Of a DNA stretch of 64,000 nt, positions 62,762 to 64,000 are shown one piece after another. The position numbers were made by a program, and so were the translations under genes. The notes beneath the pieces were generated by a model. It was not told where the DNA came from, made no database searches, and was given only the letters and a program-made list of their open reading frames with translations. Source of the DNA: Candidatus Fermentithermobacillaceae bacterium (GTDB lineage Bacteria; Bacillota; Sulfobacillia; Fermentithermobacillales; DUSS01). Where the stretch lies: the NCBI GenBank assembly GCA_012842495.1, contig DUSS01000008.1:1-64000 (forward strand). Direction: 5' to 3'. The stretch's first letter is position 1; each line of letters starts with the position of its first letter.

Positions 62762-62974
62762 TTGCCGGAAAGAGGCAGACTTGCGCCGCACGAGATGCAT
62801 GAGCTTCACGAGATCCTTGGGATGGAGACCAGTGGGTTGAAGAAGCTCGACGCCATGAAGGACGAGGTTACCGATGCTGAACTCAGGCGGGTCATGGACG
62901 AGTGTCTCTCCAAGAAGAGAGAACACATTCAGCAAGCAGTGAACCTTCTCAGGCAAACCGGGATCACCACTTAG
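62762..62974 (+). CDS. small spore-coat-like protein
   Basis: 70 residues, helical and charged (APHEMHELHEILGMETSGLK, KKLDAMKDEVTDAELRRVMD). This resembles short CotF-related proteins that precede a full CotF-family gene. It starts TTG 62762 with AAGGAGG upstream and is followed 16 bp later by the CotF-like gene. Probably made late in sporulation; no sporulation promoter was verified. Confidence 0.7.
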   Translation: MPERGRLAPHEMHELHEILGMETSGLKKLDAMKDEVTDAELRRVMDECLSKKREHIQQAVNLLRQTGITT

Positions 62975-62990
62975 GAAGGAGGACGCGTTG

Positions 62991-63308
62991 ATGGGCGTAG
63001 CAGGAAGACCGGCAGGCAGGCTTGACGACGAGACCGTCGCCCACGATCTTTTGTCCGGGGCCAAAATGCTCTCCACGACCGCAGCGTCAGCCATCGGAGA
63101 GGCGGCGACTCCACAGGTAAAAGAGTTCTTTTCGAGCTGCCTGCGGGATGCGACGGAAGATCACGGGAGGATCATGCAGCTCATGATGTCCAGGGGTTGG
63201 TACCAGCCGTATGCCAGCCCCGAGCAGCAGCTGGCCAACGATGTGAGAAAAGCGGAGCAAGCCCTGGGTGGCGTCACCGAGACAAGAGAACCGGGCCGGA
63301 CGTTTTAG
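62991..63308 (+). CDS. CotF-family spore coat protein
   Basis: 105 residues. Ferritin-like helical CotF domain: DETVAHDLLSGAKMLSTTAA, VKEFFSSCLRDATEDHGRIM, RGWYQPYASPEQQL. The RGWYxP(Y/H) end is characteristic. Second gene of a two-gene unit ending at a terminator. Its presence is the clearest sign in the window that the organism forms endospores. ATG 62991 with GGAGG 8 bases before. Confidence 0.85.
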   Translation: MGVAGRPAGRLDDETVAHDLLSGAKMLSTTAASAIGEAATPQVKEFFSSCLRDATEDHGRIMQLMMSRGWYQPYASPEQQLANDVRKAEQALGGVTETREPGRTF

Positions 63309-63362
63309 GCGCCGGGAGCCTTGCGCCTCCCAGGAAGCCTGCGGTCACATAAACATAAAGAG

Positions 63363-63395
63363 AGCTGCGGGCATTCATCCTCGCAGCTTTGTTTG
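63363..63395 (+). terminator. intrinsic terminator of the coat genes
   Basis: AGCTGCG (63363-63369) pairs with CGCAGCT (63382-63388), loop of 12, followed by TTGTTTGTGTG. Lies about 55 bp after the CotF-like stop. Confidence 0.65.
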
Positions 63396-63469
63396 TGTGC
63401 GGGACACCCGTAACGGCGCCCCCGGGAAGGTACACGGCTGCTGAAAGGGCAAATGACGGCTGGGCGGCA

Positions 63470-64000
63470 TTACTCCTGCGTTCCGAAGCCAGCCACCCTG
63501 CCGTCTTTCACCGTAAAGACCAGGTCCGCACCCTTTTTCATCTCCGGTGTGTGGGATACCACGATGACGGTCCGGTCGTGCCCGAGGTTACCTATAGCCT
63601 CGTTGATGAGTCGCTCCGACTCGGCGTCGACGGCGGCGGTCGGCTCGTCCAGAAACAGGACAGGGGCCCGTTTGAGAAGCGCTCTCGCCAGGCATATTCG
63701 CTGCTTCTGCCCTCCGGAGAGGTTTTTCCCGCGCTCCTCAAGGACGTGGTTGTAACCGCCCGGAAGACCGGATATGAAATCGTGGGCTTGAGCCGCCTTG
63801 GAAGCTCGGATGACGTCCTCCACTGTGGCGTGCGGGTTGCCAAATAGGATGTTCTCTTTCACGGTCCCCGGGAAAATCCACGGGTCCTGCGGTACAAGGG
63901 CTATCGCCCCCCTCAGGCGCCGGAGGGGAATCGAACGGATATCTCTGCCGAACAGTGTCACCCTGCCTTCCTGGGGGTCGTAGAACCGGAGGAGGATTCT
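63470..64000 (-). CDS. ABC transporter ATP-binding domain, 3' part (runs off the window)
   Basis: C-terminal 176 residues of an ABC exporter ATPase, cut at the right edge; the gene begins beyond base 64000. Visible: Q-loop VPQDPWIFPGTVKENI, signature NLSGGQKQRICLARAL, Walker B VLFLDEPTAAVD, and switch His in VVSHTPEM. The LRRLRGAIALVPQDP pattern is of the fused permease-ATPase exporter class. Walker A lies outside the window. Stop TAA at 63470-63472 on minus. Confidence 0.88.
   Translation of the reverse strand, partial: RILLRFYDPQEGRVTLFGRDIRSIPLRRLRGAIALVPQDPWIFPGTVKENILFGNPHATVEDVIRASKAAQAHDFISGLPGGYNHVLEERGKNLSGGQKQRICLARALLKRAPVLFLDEPTAAVDAESERLINEAIGNLGHDRTVIVVSHTPEMKKGADLVFTVKDGRVAGFGTQE

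Overview
The window reads as chromosome of an anaerobic, endospore-forming member of the Bacillota (Clostridia-like), GC-rich for that group. Support: two [FeFe]-hydrogenase systems, a T-box riboswitch, Shine-Dalgarno sites close to AGGAGG with many GTG and TTG starts, and CotF-type spore-coat proteins. No rRNA, tRNA, CRISPR array or complete insertion sequence was seen.

Layout. 1-2015: a repeat-bearing, gene-poor leader and an Nramp metal transporter. 2030-9114: hydrogen metabolism, with a NuoF-like/GltD-like flavoprotein and a catalytic [FeFe]-hydrogenase on +, facing a sensory [FeFe]-hydrogenase with PAS domain, a PP2C/SpoIIE phosphatase and a small [2Fe-2S] protein on -. 9340-17269: methyltransferase, secreted subtilase, glutaminyl-tRNA synthetase, two tandem duplicated lipoproteins, phosphoesterase. 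17390-20670: broken Rrf2 regulator, then a - strand unit in which a T-box leader (specifier read as UAC, tyrosine) precedes an NhaC-family transporter and an amidohydrolase. 20837-23831: VOC protein, GNAT fragment, an unusual three-domain protein and a dead transposition ATPase. 23839-28354: PTS-EIIC-like fusion protein, TIM-barrel protein and GntR regulator, with a candidate operator, then a HisB-like enzyme carrying an insertion. 28761-34875: a small Cys-containing ORF and a two-gene type III-like restriction-modification system. 35398-39221: potABCD polyamine/spermidine-type ABC transporter.

39245-47363 mixes live genes (YbjQ-type protein, kinase-fold phosphotransferase, XRE/DUF2975 pair, aldo-keto reductase, three-gene ABC-2 exporter) with decayed ones (CPBP protease tail, excisionase-type HTH, MazF tail). 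47601-55073: pyroglutamyl peptidase, membrane-anchored beta-propeller protein, lipoprotein hydrolase, sugar-isomerase-like barrel and ABC exporter. 55076-61831 is a seven-gene cluster with the same families as the E. coli sgc (SgcXBCQAER) locus: IIA, DeoR regulator, BtpA/SgcQ, M42/SgcX, IIB, IIC and a ribulose-phosphate-epimerase-like enzyme. The window ends with a PAP2-like membrane protein, two coat proteins with a terminator, and the 3' part of another ABC ATPase.

At least eight gene remnants were read by eye in frames that lack normal starts; together they mark 17.4, 21.3, 23.7, 35.1, 39.3, 46.9, 47.2 and perhaps 53.1 kb as sites of gene loss. No single unambiguous new system was found. 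The best leads are the three-domain protein at 21.9 kb, the PTS-like fusion unit at 24-27.4 kb, the tyrosine-T-box transporter/amidohydrolase unit, and the paired catalytic and sensory hydrogenases. All calls come from reading sequence and recalled family features; no database search or structure prediction was run.
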